Assembly (NCBI GenBank): GCA_938084715.1
Contig: CALKES010000003.1
Span: 1 to 64,000 of the forward strand
Direction: 5' to 3'
Origin: Candidatus Bipolaricaulota bacterium
GTDB taxonomy: Bacteria; Bipolaricaulota; Bipolaricaulia; Bipolaricaulales; Bipolaricaulaceae
Length of the DNA stretch: 64,000 nucleotides
The notes under the pieces were generated by a model. The model saw only the letters and a list, made by a program, of their open reading frames with translations, had not been told where the DNA came from and ran no database searches. Positions 51,277 through 59,734 of the stretch are shown here, one piece after another (within the stretch, counting starts at the first letter, position 1; every line of letters starts with the position of its first letter). The translations under genes were made by a program, and so were the position numbers.

Positions 51277-52739
51277 CGCAGGGGCGGGAACGCCAGCACC
51301 TCCCGGATCGAGGGGGCGTCGGCGAGGATCATGATCAGCCGATCGAGCCCAAAGCCGATCCCGGCCGCGGGCGGCATCCCCAGCTCGAGGTCCCGGAGGA
51401 ACGCCTCGTCCAGGGGCTGGGCCTCGGCGTCTCCCGCGGCCCGGAGGGCCTCCTGGCGGAGGAACCGCTCCCGCTGGTCGTCGGGGTCGTTGAGCTCGGA
51501 AAAGGCGTTGGCCACTTCCCGGCCGGCGATGTAGAGCTCAAACCGCTCCACGAGGTCCTCCCGCCCCCGCTTCCGCTTGGCCAGGGGCGAGGTGTCCAAG
51601 GGGAAGTCGAGCACGAACGTGGGGTTCCAGAGAGAATCCTGAACGCAGGTCTCGAGGAGGTGCTCGATCACCTTCCCTTTCGGACCCTGGCGGAGGGGGG
51701 CGGGGAGGGGTATCCCCTTCCGCTCGATTTCCGCGACGAGCTCTGGGAGGGGCCTTTCCACGTCGACCCCGCTCCGCGCGGCCACGAGCTCGAGCAGGGG
51801 GGCCCGCCTCCAGGGGCGGGAGAAGTCGAGCTCCCGGCCCTGGTAGGTGATCGTGAGGGATCCGGCCACGGCCCCGACGCAGGCGGTGACGAGTTCTTCA
51901 GCGAGCTCCATCGCCCGTTCGTAGTCCCCGTAGGCCTCGTAGGCCTCGAGGGCCGTGAACTCCGGGTTGTGCATTGCGGAGATCCCCTCGTTCCGGAAGT
52001 TGCGGCCGATCTCGTACACCTTCTCGAAGCCCCCGACGAGGAGCCGCTTGAGGTAGAGCTCGGGGGCGACGCGGAGGTAGAGGTCCCGCCCGAGCTCGTT
52101 GTGGTGGGTCACGAACGGCCGGGCGGTGGCCCCCCCGTAGACGGGCTGGAGGATCGGGGTCTCCACCTCGAGGAACCCCTGGGCGTCGAGGTAGCTGCGG
52201 CAGGCGCGGAGGACGAGGGCCCGGACCTCGACCGCCCGCCGGGCCGCCTCGTTGGAGATGAAATCCAGAGCCCGGTTCCGGTACCGGGTCTCCACGTCCC
52301 TGAGCCCGTGCCACTTCTCCGGAAGCGGGCGGAGCGACTTCGCAAGGATCGTGAACTCCCGGACGTCCACCGAGAGCTCCCCCGTTTTCGTCGTAAACAC
52401 CTCCCCGGAGGCGCCGACGATGTCCCCGAGGTCCAGGTCCACAAAGAGCTCGAACGCCTCCGCTCCCAAGCCGTCGGCGGAGGCGTAGAGCTGGAGGCGG
52501 CCCGCGCGATCCCGGAGGTCGGCGAACGCGGCCTTCCCCATCCGCCGGAGGGCGGTGATCCGGCCGGCCAACCGGACGACCGTTCCGGTTCGGCCGTGGG
52601 GGGGCAGGGCCCCGTGGGCGGCCCGGACGTCGGCCGTGGTGTGGGTGCGGGGGTAGCTGTAGGGGTACGGGCAGATCCCCCGCGCCCGCAGGCGGGCGAG
52701 CTTCTCCCTCCGGGAGGCGACGAGTTCGGCCTCAGCCAC
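51273..52739 (-). CDS. lysS: lysyl-tRNA synthetase (class II)
   Basis: A 488-residue class II LysRS: N-terminal OB anticodon domain (about 55-150; VRLAGRITALRRMGKAAFADLRDRAGRLQLY) and catalytic domain with motif 1 around VRALVLRACRSYLDAQGFLEVETPIL, motif 2 FRNEGISAMHNPEFTALEAYEAY and motif 3 GIGFGLDRLIMIL. Normal length. GTG start with GGGGAGGGGCGG upstream. Downstream genes PAP2 and aminotransferase are closely spaced. greA lies 42 bases upstream on the same strand. Confidence 0.97.
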   Translation of the reverse strand: MAEAELVASRREKLARLRARGICPYPYSYPRTHTTADVRAAHGALPPHGRTGTVVRLAGRITALRRMGKAAFADLRDRAGRLQLYASADGLGAEAFELFVDLDLGDIVGASGEVFTTKTGELSVDVREFTILAKSLRPLPEKWHGLRDVETRYRNRALDFISNEAARRAVEVRALVLRACRSYLDAQGFLEVETPILQPVYGGATARPFVTHHNELGRDLYLRVAPELYLKRLLVGGFEKVYEIGRNFRNEGISAMHNPEFTALEAYEAYGDYERAMELAEELVTACVGAVAGSLTITYQGRELDFSRPWRRAPLLELVAARSGVDVERPLPELVAEIERKGIPLPAPLRQGPKGKVIEHLLETCVQDSLWNPTFVLDFPLDTSPLAKRKRGREDLVERFELYIAGREVANAFSELNDPDDQRERFLRQEALRAAGDAEAQPLDEAFLRDLELGMPPAAGIGFGLDRLIMILADAPSIREVLAFPPLR

Positions 52740-52781
52740 CCGCCCCTCCCCGGTTTCGCCAGGCCACGCGCGGGGTCACGG

Positions 52782-53267
52782 CTAACGGCGTTCGATCCCG
52801 AGGATCTTGTACCGGATCTTCTTCCCCTCCGGGGCTTGGACGGTGATCGTCTTCCCCTTGCTGTAGGCCTGGAGGGCCTGGCCCACAGGGGAATCCACGC
52901 CGATCTTGTTCTCCAGGAGGTCGACCTCGGCCGGGGGGACGAGGGTGTAGGTCCCCACCTCCCCCGTCTCCACGTCCTCCAGGATCGCCCGGGACCCGAT
53001 CCCCACCTCGTCGGCCCGGAAGTCGTCCTCGGTCATCACCCGGGCCGACTCGAGGAGCTCCCGGAGGGCCCGGACCTCGGCCTCGATCATGTCCTGTTCC
53101 TGTTTGAGGTAGAGGTACTCCCGGTTTTCCCGGACGTCTCCTCCCCCGTGGTCCTTGGCCTCCTTGAGGCGCTCGGGGATCTCCTGGTACAGTCGGTACT
53201 CGAGCTGCTCCAGCTCAGCCTTCTTCTTCTTGTAGCCCTCTTTGGTGAGGAGGGTTTCCTTGGGCAT
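52782..53267 (-). CDS. greA: transcription elongation factor GreA
   Basis: A 161-residue GreA that rescues backtracked RNA polymerase. N-terminal coiled coil (residues 8-75: LLTKEGYKKKKAELEQLEYRL) with the acidic tip expected near residues 40-45 (KDHGGGDVRENREY, containing Asp and Glu), then the FKBP-like C-terminal domain ending VQAPEGKKIRYKILGIERR. Its start lies 53 bases inside the 3' end of rnpA on another frame, an unusual coupling. GGTGAGCC precedes the ATG. Confidence 0.95.
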   Translation of the reverse strand: MPKETLLTKEGYKKKKAELEQLEYRLYQEIPERLKEAKDHGGGDVRENREYLYLKQEQDMIEAEVRALRELLESARVMTEDDFRADEVGIGSRAILEDVETGEVGTYTLVPPAEVDLLENKIGVDSPVGQALQAYSKGKTITVQAPEGKKIRYKILGIERR

Positions 53268-53601
53268 GGCTCACCTCCCGAAATTCCTTCACAAAAAGCT
53301 CGCCGAGCTCCCCGGGGCGCAGGGCGGCCGCGGGGGGATGGGGAACGACCACGGTGTCGAGGTGGAGAAACTCCTCCTTGTGCCGGCGGAACCCCTCCCT
53401 CACTCCCCGCTTGACCCGGTTCCGGACGACCGCTCCCCCCAGGCGGCGCCCGGCGACCACGAGCAGCCGCGGGGTCGGGTCGTCCTTCCGCAGGATCCGA
53501 AACGTGAAGAGCGGTGATTCCAGACGCTGACCGTGGCGAAACACCTGGGCTATCTCCCGCCGCCGGCGGAGGCGGTGCTCCCGCCCGAAGGTGCACCCCA
53601 T
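53215..53601 (-). CDS. rnpA: ribonuclease P protein component
   Basis: A 128-residue RnpA, the protein cofactor that helps RNase P RNA cut tRNA leaders. FGREHRLRRRREIAQVFRHGQRL is the N-terminal signature and VVRNRVKRGVRE the RNR motif that contacts the RNA. The ATG at 53601 is set by the short N-terminal tail typical of the family; the upstream in-frame residues belong to the divergent pyk region. The C-terminal 17 residues are encoded by DNA shared with the start of greA. No rpmH (L34) gene is adjacent, which is unusual. Confidence 0.92.
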   Translation of the reverse strand: MGCTFGREHRLRRRREIAQVFRHGQRLESPLFTFRILRKDDPTPRLLVVAGRRLGGAVVRNRVKRGVREGFRRHKEEFLHLDTVVVPHPPAAALRPGELGELFVKEFREVSHAQGNPPHQRGLQEEEG

Positions 53602-53680
53602 GTCCAGACCAACGATACCCGCTTTCCGGCCCCCGCTCAACTGGTCGGAAGGGAGCGACCGGGCTAAGCTCCCGGCGGTC

Positions 53681-55060
53681 ATGAAGCGGACGAAGATTGT
53701 GGCCACCGTGGGCCCGAGCTCGGGCCGGGAGGAGGTCCTCGCCCCGATGATCGCCGCCGGGGCCGACGCCGTCCGGGTCAACAGCTCCTACGGGGACCAC
53801 GAGGACCACGCCGAGCTCGCTTCCCTCGCCCGCCGGGCAGCCCGGGATGTGGGGCAGGAGGTCGCCCTTCTCCTCGATACCCGCGGCCCCAAGGTCCGGG
53901 TGGGGCCCCTCCCCGAGCCCGTCCCCCTCCAGGCTGGCGAGGAGGTCGTCTTCGGGGAGGGGGGGATCCCCGTCGTCCCCCCCGAGGCCCTCGCCGGGCT
54001 ACCTCCCGGAACGCGGATCCTTCTTGCCGATGGAGCCCTCGAGGTCGTCGTCCTCGGGGAGGACCGGGGGGGCCTCCGCTGCCGGGTCGTCCGGGGAGGG
54101 ACCCTCGTCGCGGGGAAGGGGGTCAACGTCCCCGGGGCGGCGCTCTCCCTCTCCGCCCTCACCCCGTTTGACCGGGAGTCCCTGGCCCGCGCCCGGGAGA
54201 TGGGGTTCGACTTCGTCGCCCTGTCCTTTGTCCAGCGGCCGGAGGACGTGGCCGAGGCCCGGCGGATCCTCGGTTCCGGGGTCGGGATCGTGGCCAAGGT
54301 CGAGCGGGCCGAGGCCGTGCGGCGGATGGAGGAGCTCGTCGCCCTGGCCGACGGGGCGATGGTCGCCCGGGGCGACCTCGGGGTGGAGGTGGACCTGTAC
54401 CAAGTTCCCCTGGTCCAGAAGCGGCTCGTGGACCTCGCGAACTCCCGGGCCAAGCCCGTGGTGGTGGCAACCCAAATGCTCCGCTCGATGGTCGAGGCAC
54501 CGGTGCCCACCCGGGCCGAGGTTGCCGACGTGGCCAACGCCGTGTGGGACGGGGCCGATGCCCTCATGCTCTCCGAGGAGACGGCGATCGGGCGCTACCC
54601 CGTGGAGGCGGTGCGGGCGATGGCCCAGGCCGCGGGGGCCGCCGAGCGGGGCGAGGTCCCGATCCGCGTCCCAGGGCTCGCGCCGGACCTCGTGGGGGAG
54701 GTGTCGGCGGCCGTGGCCTCCGCTGCCTGCCGGATCGCCTCCGAGGTCGGGGCGAGGGCGATCGTCTGCGCCACGGTCTCCGGCTCGACCGCCCGGCTCG
54801 TGGCCGCCCACCGGCCGCGGATCCCGATCGTGGCCACCACGCCCGGCCCCGAGGTGGCCCGGCGGCTGGGGCTCGTCTGGGGCGTCCTCCCCCGGGTCAT
54901 CCCCCCGGTGGGGGACGTGGACGCGCTGATGGAGGCGTCCCTCGGGGCGGCGCGGGAGGCGGGGGCCCTCGCCCGGGGGGACCGGGCCGTGTTCACCGCC
55001 GGGCTCCCGTTCGGCGAGGCGGGGAGGACGAACCTCCTCCGGGTCCTCACCGTCCCCTAG
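53681..55060 (+). CDS. pyk: pyruvate kinase
   Basis: A 459-residue pyruvate kinase (PEP + ADP to pyruvate + ATP). The N terminus MKRTKIVATVGPSS is the family start. LLLDTRGPKVRVG and the metal/PEP site VAKVERAEAVRRMEELVALADGAMVARGDLGVEV are standard, as is the domain-C part (IVCATVSGSTARLVAAHRP). The usual NFSHG motif is NSSYGD here, a noticeable variation close to the active site. TAAGCT at 53665-53670 may be the -10, with ATG ten bases after it. It overlaps xseB by 4 bases at its 3' end. With pckA it can form a PEP-pyruvate cycle. Confidence 0.95.
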   Translation: MKRTKIVATVGPSSGREEVLAPMIAAGADAVRVNSSYGDHEDHAELASLARRAARDVGQEVALLLDTRGPKVRVGPLPEPVPLQAGEEVVFGEGGIPVVPPEALAGLPPGTRILLADGALEVVVLGEDRGGLRCRVVRGGTLVAGKGVNVPGAALSLSALTPFDRESLARAREMGFDFVALSFVQRPEDVAEARRILGSGVGIVAKVERAEAVRRMEELVALADGAMVARGDLGVEVDLYQVPLVQKRLVDLANSRAKPVVVATQMLRSMVEAPVPTRAEVADVANAVWDGADALMLSEETAIGRYPVEAVRAMAQAAGAAERGEVPIRVPGLAPDLVGEVSAAVASAACRIASEVGARAIVCATVSGSTARLVAAHRPRIPIVATTPGPEVARRLGLVWGVLPRVIPPVGDVDALMEASLGAAREAGALARGDRAVFTAGLPFGEAGRTNLLRVLTVP

Positions 55061-55305
55061 AACGGGGGTTCCTCCGGCGGGGGCGTCTCCTCGGGGGCGG
55101 CCTCCCGCTCGAGCCTCTCGGCGATCTCCCGGACCTGGACCTCGGCGGCGGTGATCTTCCGCCGGCACAGGGCGACGAGCTCGGCGGCCTCGGCCACGAG
55201 TCCGGAGAGCTCGTCGACGTCCACCTCCCCCTCCTCGATCGCCTGGAGGATCTCCTCCAGCCGCTGCACAGCCGCGCTGTAGCTTGGTTCCTTCTCCTCG
55301 GGCAT
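55057..55305 (-). CDS. xseB: exodeoxyribonuclease VII small subunit
   Basis: An 82-residue helical protein with the XseB core SYSAAVQRLEEILQAIEEGEVDVDELSGLVAEAAELV (about 8-45), a two-helix bundle, and an acidic Pro/Glu-rich tail (PEETPPPEEPPF). It follows xseA by 4 bases and is the small subunit that covers the large subunit's coiled coil. Convergent with pyk. Confidence 0.93.
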   Translation of the reverse strand: MPEEKEPSYSAAVQRLEEILQAIEEGEVDVDELSGLVAEAAELVALCRRKITAAEVQVREIAERLEREAAPEETPPPEEPPF

Positions 55306-55309
55306 CCCT

Positions 55310-56929
55310 TTACCCTCCTTGTTCCCCTTCCGAGCGAAGGAGGAGGATACCCCGGCGGAGGAGGGCCCGGAGGCGGGTTCCGGCCGGGGCCTGGCCCGCG
55401 TCGGTCACGACGCCTCCCCCCTCGATCCGGAGGATCGCGTACCCCCGCTCCACGACCCGCTGGGGGTCCAGGGCGTGAAGCCGCCGCCCCCGCTCCTCGA
55501 GCTCCTTCCGGGCCCGGCCGAGGTGGAGCCGGGCCTGGCGGGGAAGAGCTCCGGCGAGGAGGGCCAGGTGCTCCCCCTCCCGCCCAAGGTACCGTTCGGC
55601 CGCGGGGTGGAGGCCCCCTGCGAGCCGACCCACGCCCTCCCGGGCCCGGGCGAGACTTCCCCGGACCCCGCCTCGGAGCCGGGCGGCTCGGTGGAGGAGC
55701 TCCCTTCCCTCCCCCTCGATCCGCACCCGGACCGCCCGGGCGAGCCGCTCGGATCGCCGGCGGTGGGCCTCCCCTTCCCGCTGGATCCGGGCCGCCCCCT
55801 CGGCGACGACTTCCCGAAGTGCCCCCTCGACCCCCTCCAGGGCTTCCCGGACCCGGGCGACCACGCGCTGGGCGGCGGCGGTGGGGGTCTTCTCCCTCCA
55901 CCCCACCTCATCCAGGACGCACCGGTCCTCCTCGTGGCCGATCCCCACGACGACCGGGAGGGGGAACAGGGCCACCGCCCGCCCCAGGGCCTCGGAGTCA
56001 AACCAGGCGAGGTCCGTCCGGGACCCTCCCCCCCGGCAGATGAGGACGAGGTCGAACTCCCCAGCCCGCTCCCGGAAGTAGTCCAGGGCGTTGAGGACGG
56101 AGGCCTCCGTGGCCGGGCCCTGGACCCGCGCCCCGTGGACCGTCACGTCGAATGCGTACCCCGACTCGCGGAGCGTCCGCAGGACGTCGTGGTAGGCGTC
56201 GGACCCCAGGCTCGCGACAAGCCCGACCCGCAGAGGGAGCTTGGGGAACGGGAGGGACCGGTTCCGGTCGAGGATCCCCTCTCGAGCGAGCTTTCGGACG
56301 ATCTCCTCCCGCCGCCGGGCCACCTCCCCCAGGGTGTACAGGGGGTCGATCCCCTGGACGAGGACCCGGTACTGGCCCCACTCCGGGAAGAGGTCCACCC
56401 GGACGAGGACCCGCACGGTGATCTCGTCCTCGAGCTTGAACGGGTTCCCCGCCGCGTGGAGCTGGGCCTCGACGTTCCGCCGGTCCTCCGGGGCAAGGAC
56501 GGCCTCGACCTGGGCCACGGCCTTCCCCGAGGCATCCCGCTCCACGAGCTGGAACGAGGCCCAGGCCTTGTGGGCGCCCCGGTTGAACCCGCTCACCTCC
56601 CCCACGAGCCACAGGGGCGAGGGGAACGCCGCAAGGAGCGCGGTCCGCGCCCGGAGGTTGAGCTGGGAGACCGTGAGGTGGTCGGCTGGCCCCCGCCGAG
56701 CCTCGTAGAGCGCCGCAACCTCGGGGGCGAACGCGAACCCCTCGGCCTGGAGGAGCTCGACCACGAGGGCGACGTGCTCTCCGGGGACGGACCAGACCTT
56801 CTCCCCGTTATGCCAGGCCCGGCCCGGGAGGCCCTTGACGAGCTCCACGAGCCGCCCGTCGTAGGGGAAGGAGATCCGGAGCCGGCCGTCCGGGCCGAGG
56901 GACACCTTCCGCTCGGGGGGTTCGCCCAT
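55310..56929 (-). CDS. xseA: exodeoxyribonuclease VII large subunit with N-terminal HARP-like extension
   Basis: A 539-residue XseA that degrades single-stranded DNA processively. Residues about 10-80 (LRISFPYDGRLVELVKGLPG, HNGEKVWSVPGEH, VELLQAEGFAFAPEV) precede the family and resemble the HARP/SMARCAL1 annealing domain (FPYD...W...VWSVP). The XseA OB domain follows (HLTVSQLNLRARTALLAAF), then the catalytic domain with LICRGGGSRTDLAWFDSE and the C-terminal coiled coil ending VERGYAILR. ATG 56929 or GTG 56932 are both possible; TAGGGT on the minus strand (56943-56938) lies 8 bases before the ATG, so the message may be leaderless. Confidence 0.92.
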   Translation of the reverse strand: MGEPPERKVSLGPDGRLRISFPYDGRLVELVKGLPGRAWHNGEKVWSVPGEHVALVVELLQAEGFAFAPEVAALYEARRGPADHLTVSQLNLRARTALLAAFPSPLWLVGEVSGFNRGAHKAWASFQLVERDASGKAVAQVEAVLAPEDRRNVEAQLHAAGNPFKLEDEITVRVLVRVDLFPEWGQYRVLVQGIDPLYTLGEVARRREEIVRKLAREGILDRNRSLPFPKLPLRVGLVASLGSDAYHDVLRTLRESGYAFDVTVHGARVQGPATEASVLNALDYFRERAGEFDLVLICRGGGSRTDLAWFDSEALGRAVALFPLPVVVGIGHEEDRCVLDEVGWREKTPTAAAQRVVARVREALEGVEGALREVVAEGAARIQREGEAHRRRSERLARAVRVRIEGEGRELLHRAARLRGGVRGSLARAREGVGRLAGGLHPAAERYLGREGEHLALLAGALPRQARLHLGRARKELEERGRRLHALDPQRVVERGYAILRIEGGGVVTDAGQAPAGTRLRALLRRGILLLRSEGEQGG

Positions 56930-56983
56930 CACGCTTCACCCTAGCCCAGGCCGGGGGGGGAGGCAAGGGGGCCGAGGGGCGTC

Positions 56984-56989
56984 TATCAT
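56984..56989 (+). promoter_or_regulatory. -10 element of trxB, implying a leaderless transcript
   Basis: TATCAT in GCGTCTATCATCTCC, 8 bases before the ATG at 56998; the bases between are TCTCCCCCG, with no Shine-Dalgarno. The divergent xseA -10 lies 40 bases away. Confidence 0.5.
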
Positions 56990-56997
56990 CTCCCCCG

Positions 56998-57936
56998 ATG
57001 GAGACCTGGGACGTGGTCATCGTCGGGGGCGGGCCGGCGGGGCTCTCCGCCGCGATCTACGCGCCCCGGGCCGGGATGCGGACCCTCGTCCTCGAGCGGG
57101 CCCTCCCGGGCGGGCAGCTCCTCGAGACCCCGGCGATCGAGAACTACCCGGGGTTCGTCGAGCCGATCTCCGGCTTTGAGCTTGCGGACAAGATGCGGTC
57201 CCAGGCCGAGCGGCTTGGTGCCGAGTTCCGCACCGCCGAGGCCACGGCCCTGGTCCGGGCCGACGGCGTCTGGGAGGTCCGGGCGGGGGGCGACGTCTTC
57301 CGGGCCCGGGCGGTGATCGCCGCGACCGGGGCACGTCCCCGGGAGCTTCCCGCCCTGGGGGCGCAGGAGCACGTCGGCCGTGGGGTCTCCTACTGCGCGG
57401 TCTGCGACGGATTTTTCTTCCGGGACAAGGCCGTCCTCGTTGTGGGCGGGGGGGATGGGGCGTTCACCGAGGCCCTCCACCTCTCCCACCTCGCCCGGAG
57501 GGTGTACCTCGCGGTCCACCGGCCCCGGGGGGACCCGCAGGCCGTCCGGGCCAAGGCCGCGCTCCAGGAGAAGGTCTTCTCCGACCCCAGGATCGAGGTC
57601 CTGTGGGGGGTCGAGGTGGCCGAGGTCCGGGGGGAGCAGGGGGTCGAGTCCGTCCTCCTGCGGGACGTGACGAGTGGGGCCGAGCGCCCGCTCCCCGTGG
57701 ACGGGGTGTTCGTGAAGATCGGGTGGAAGCCGAACACGGACTGGCTCAAGGGGGCCGTCCCCCTGACCGACGCCGGCTACGTCCGGACGGACCCCCTCAT
57801 GCGGACCGAGGCCCCGGGCCTGTTCGCTGCCGGGGACGTCCGGGAGCCCGCGACGCGCCGGGCCCAGGCAGTGGTGGCCGCTTCCGAAGGGGCTTTGGCC
57901 GCCCTCTCCGCCGAGGGGTATAATCGCGCGTTTTGA
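56998..57936 (+). CDS. trxB: thioredoxin reductase
   Basis: A 312-residue flavoprotein disulfide reductase. FAD-binding motif VIVGGGPAGLSAAIYAPRAG (residues 6-25), then GGQLLETPAIENYPGF, the redox-active CAVC at about residues 137-140 (SYCAVCDGFFFRDK), the NAD(P)-site VVGGGDGAFTEALHLSHLA, and the C-terminal FAD motif APGLFAAGDVREPATRRAQAVVAASEGALAAL. Its last codons contain the promoter of the next gene. Supplies reducing power to thioredoxin. Confidence 0.94.
   Translation: METWDVVIVGGGPAGLSAAIYAPRAGMRTLVLERALPGGQLLETPAIENYPGFVEPISGFELADKMRSQAERLGAEFRTAEATALVRADGVWEVRAGGDVFRARAVIAATGARPRELPALGAQEHVGRGVSYCAVCDGFFFRDKAVLVVGGGDGAFTEALHLSHLARRVYLAVHRPRGDPQAVRAKAALQEKVFSDPRIEVLWGVEVAEVRGEQGVESVLLRDVTSGAERPLPVDGVFVKIGWKPNTDWLKGAVPLTDAGYVRTDPLMRTEAPGLFAAGDVREPATRRAQAVVAASEGALAALSAEGYNRAF
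57895..57924 (+). promoter_or_regulatory. candidate promoter of the acyl-CoA synthetase gene
   Basis: TTGGCC at 57895-57900 and TATAAT at 57919-57924 with an 18-base spacer, inside the 3' end of trxB. It would give a leader of about 35 bases carrying GGAGGAGGAAG. Confidence 0.6.
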
Positions 57937-57964
57937 ACCCTCTGTTTCTTGGAGGAGGAAGCTG

Positions 57965-59632
57965 ATGGCGACGCGGTTCAAGCGTCACATGACCATACCG
58001 GAGTTCTTCGCCCGTTCGGTGGAGCAGCACGGCCGGCGGGTGGCGGTGCGGATCCCCGTGTCCCGAGCGGGGATCCTTCAGTTTCAGGACGCGACCTACC
58101 GGGAGCTTGGGGAGTACTCGGGGAAGCTCGCCGCCTGGCTCGCCGGGGAGGGGATCGGGAAGGGAGATCGGGTCGCGATCCTCTCCAAGCCGTCCGTGGG
58201 GTGGGCGGTGGCGTTCTTCGCCATCGAGCGCCTCGGGGCGGTGGCGGTGCCCCTGGACGCCGGACTTCAGCCGGCTGAGGTGTCCCGGATCCTCCGGGAG
58301 TGCGAGGCCAAGCTCCTCTTCTGCGTCCCCCACCGGTACCACGAGTTCACCCCCCTCACCCGGGAGGTCCCGTCCCTTCGGGAGGTCCTCTCCGTGGACG
58401 CCGCCCTGGGGGCGGTGTCCCTGTGGGACGTTCTCCCCCAGCGGGAGGTCCCCGTCCCCGAGGTCCAGCTCGACTCCGAGGACCTCGCTGTGCTCATGTA
58501 CACCTCCGGGACGACGGACGACTCCAAGGGGGTCATGCTCTGCCACCGCAACCTCACCGCCAACATCGAGGCGTTCCTCAAGGTGATCGAGTTCACCCCC
58601 GGGGACAACGTGGTGACGATTGTCCCCTGGTACCACATCTACGGGCTCACGTGCACCCTGCTTGCCCCCCTGTGGGTGGGGGGGACGGTGACCTACACCG
58701 ATGACTACCGGAACCTCGTGGCGTTTGCCCGGCGGGTGGGGGTGACGGTGATGGTGGGGGTTCCCAAGCTCTACCACGCCCTGTGGCGGCGGATCCTGGA
58801 GAACGTGGAGGGGGACGCCCTGCGGCGGCTCCTCTACCGCTACTTCCCGCGGACCCTGGGGAAGTTCCTGAAGAACAAGCTCCTCGGGCCCCAGTTCCGG
58901 TTCTTCGTCTCCGGCGGGGCGCCGCTGGCGGCCGAGGTGGGGGCCGGGCTCCGGCGCCTGGGGCTGGGGATGATCGAGGGCTACGGCCTCACCGAGACCG
59001 CGCCCGTCCTCACGGTGAGCGACCCCTTCACCCCGGTTCCGGGGAACGTGGGCCGGCCGCTCCCCGGGGTGAAGGTGAAGATCGACAAGCCCGACATCGA
59101 GGGCTACGGGGAGGTCATCGCCTGGGGCCCCAACGTCATGCTCGGCTACTACAAGAACCCCGAGCGCACCGCCGAGGTCCTCACCCCCGACGGCTGGTTC
59201 CGAACCGGGGACATCGGGAAGATGGACGTCGAGGGGCGGCTGTTCCTCGCCGGCCGGAAGAAGAACCTCGTCGTCCTCGAGTCCGGGAAGAAGGTCCACC
59301 CCGAGGAGCTCGAGTGGGAGTTCTCCCGGATCCCGGAGGTCGAGGAGGTCCTGGTGTACGAGGACCGGAGCCGGGGCGAGCCCATGGTGGCGGCCATGGT
59401 CTACCCGAACTGGCAGGTCCTGAAGAAGGAAGGGATCGAGGACAAGGAGAAGGCGCGGACGCTCATCTGGGAGAGGATCCGCGAGGCCCAGCGGAACCTG
59501 GCCCAGTTCAAGCGGCTGCGGGACAAGGACTGCATCACGATTGTGGACCAGCCGTTCGAGAAGTCGACCAAACAGGACATCAAGCGCCACCTGTACGTGA
59601 GGCGATCGCCAAGCCAGATCGGGTCGCAGTAA
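57965..59632 (+). CDS. AMP-forming long-chain acyl-CoA synthetase
   Basis: A 555-residue adenylate-forming enzyme that activates a fatty acid via acyl-AMP to acyl-CoA. AMP-binding motif VLMYTSGTTDDSKGVMLCHRN (about 177-197), YGLTETAP (about 341-348), WFRTGDIGKMDVEGRLFLAGRKKNLVVLESGKKVHPEELEWEF (hinge and A10 regions), with the catalytic Lys in the last residues (FEKSTKQDIKRHLY). The close match to FadD-like AMP-ligases without a fused domain suggests long-chain acids. GGAGGAGGAAGCTG precedes the ATG. Substrate is inferred. Confidence 0.93.
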   Translation: MATRFKRHMTIPEFFARSVEQHGRRVAVRIPVSRAGILQFQDATYRELGEYSGKLAAWLAGEGIGKGDRVAILSKPSVGWAVAFFAIERLGAVAVPLDAGLQPAEVSRILRECEAKLLFCVPHRYHEFTPLTREVPSLREVLSVDAALGAVSLWDVLPQREVPVPEVQLDSEDLAVLMYTSGTTDDSKGVMLCHRNLTANIEAFLKVIEFTPGDNVVTIVPWYHIYGLTCTLLAPLWVGGTVTYTDDYRNLVAFARRVGVTVMVGVPKLYHALWRRILENVEGDALRRLLYRYFPRTLGKFLKNKLLGPQFRFFVSGGAPLAAEVGAGLRRLGLGMIEGYGLTETAPVLTVSDPFTPVPGNVGRPLPGVKVKIDKPDIEGYGEVIAWGPNVMLGYYKNPERTAEVLTPDGWFRTGDIGKMDVEGRLFLAGRKKNLVVLESGKKVHPEELEWEFSRIPEVEEVLVYEDRSRGEPMVAAMVYPNWQVLKKEGIEDKEKARTLIWERIREAQRNLAQFKRLRDKDCITIVDQPFEKSTKQDIKRHLYVRRSPSQIGSQ

Positions 59633-59734
59633 GGCAGACACGGGCCGTTCCTAGTGGACTCGGTCGGGGCAGTGCGGAGGGGGAGCCCGGCATGGGCTAT
59701 CCCCGGGGGGCTGCCAAGCCGGCCAAGGAGAGCG

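Noticed and set aside
53602-53680. rpmH (ribosomal protein L34) upstream of rnpA
   Set aside because: The gap to pyk is only 79 bases and holds no L34-like frame.
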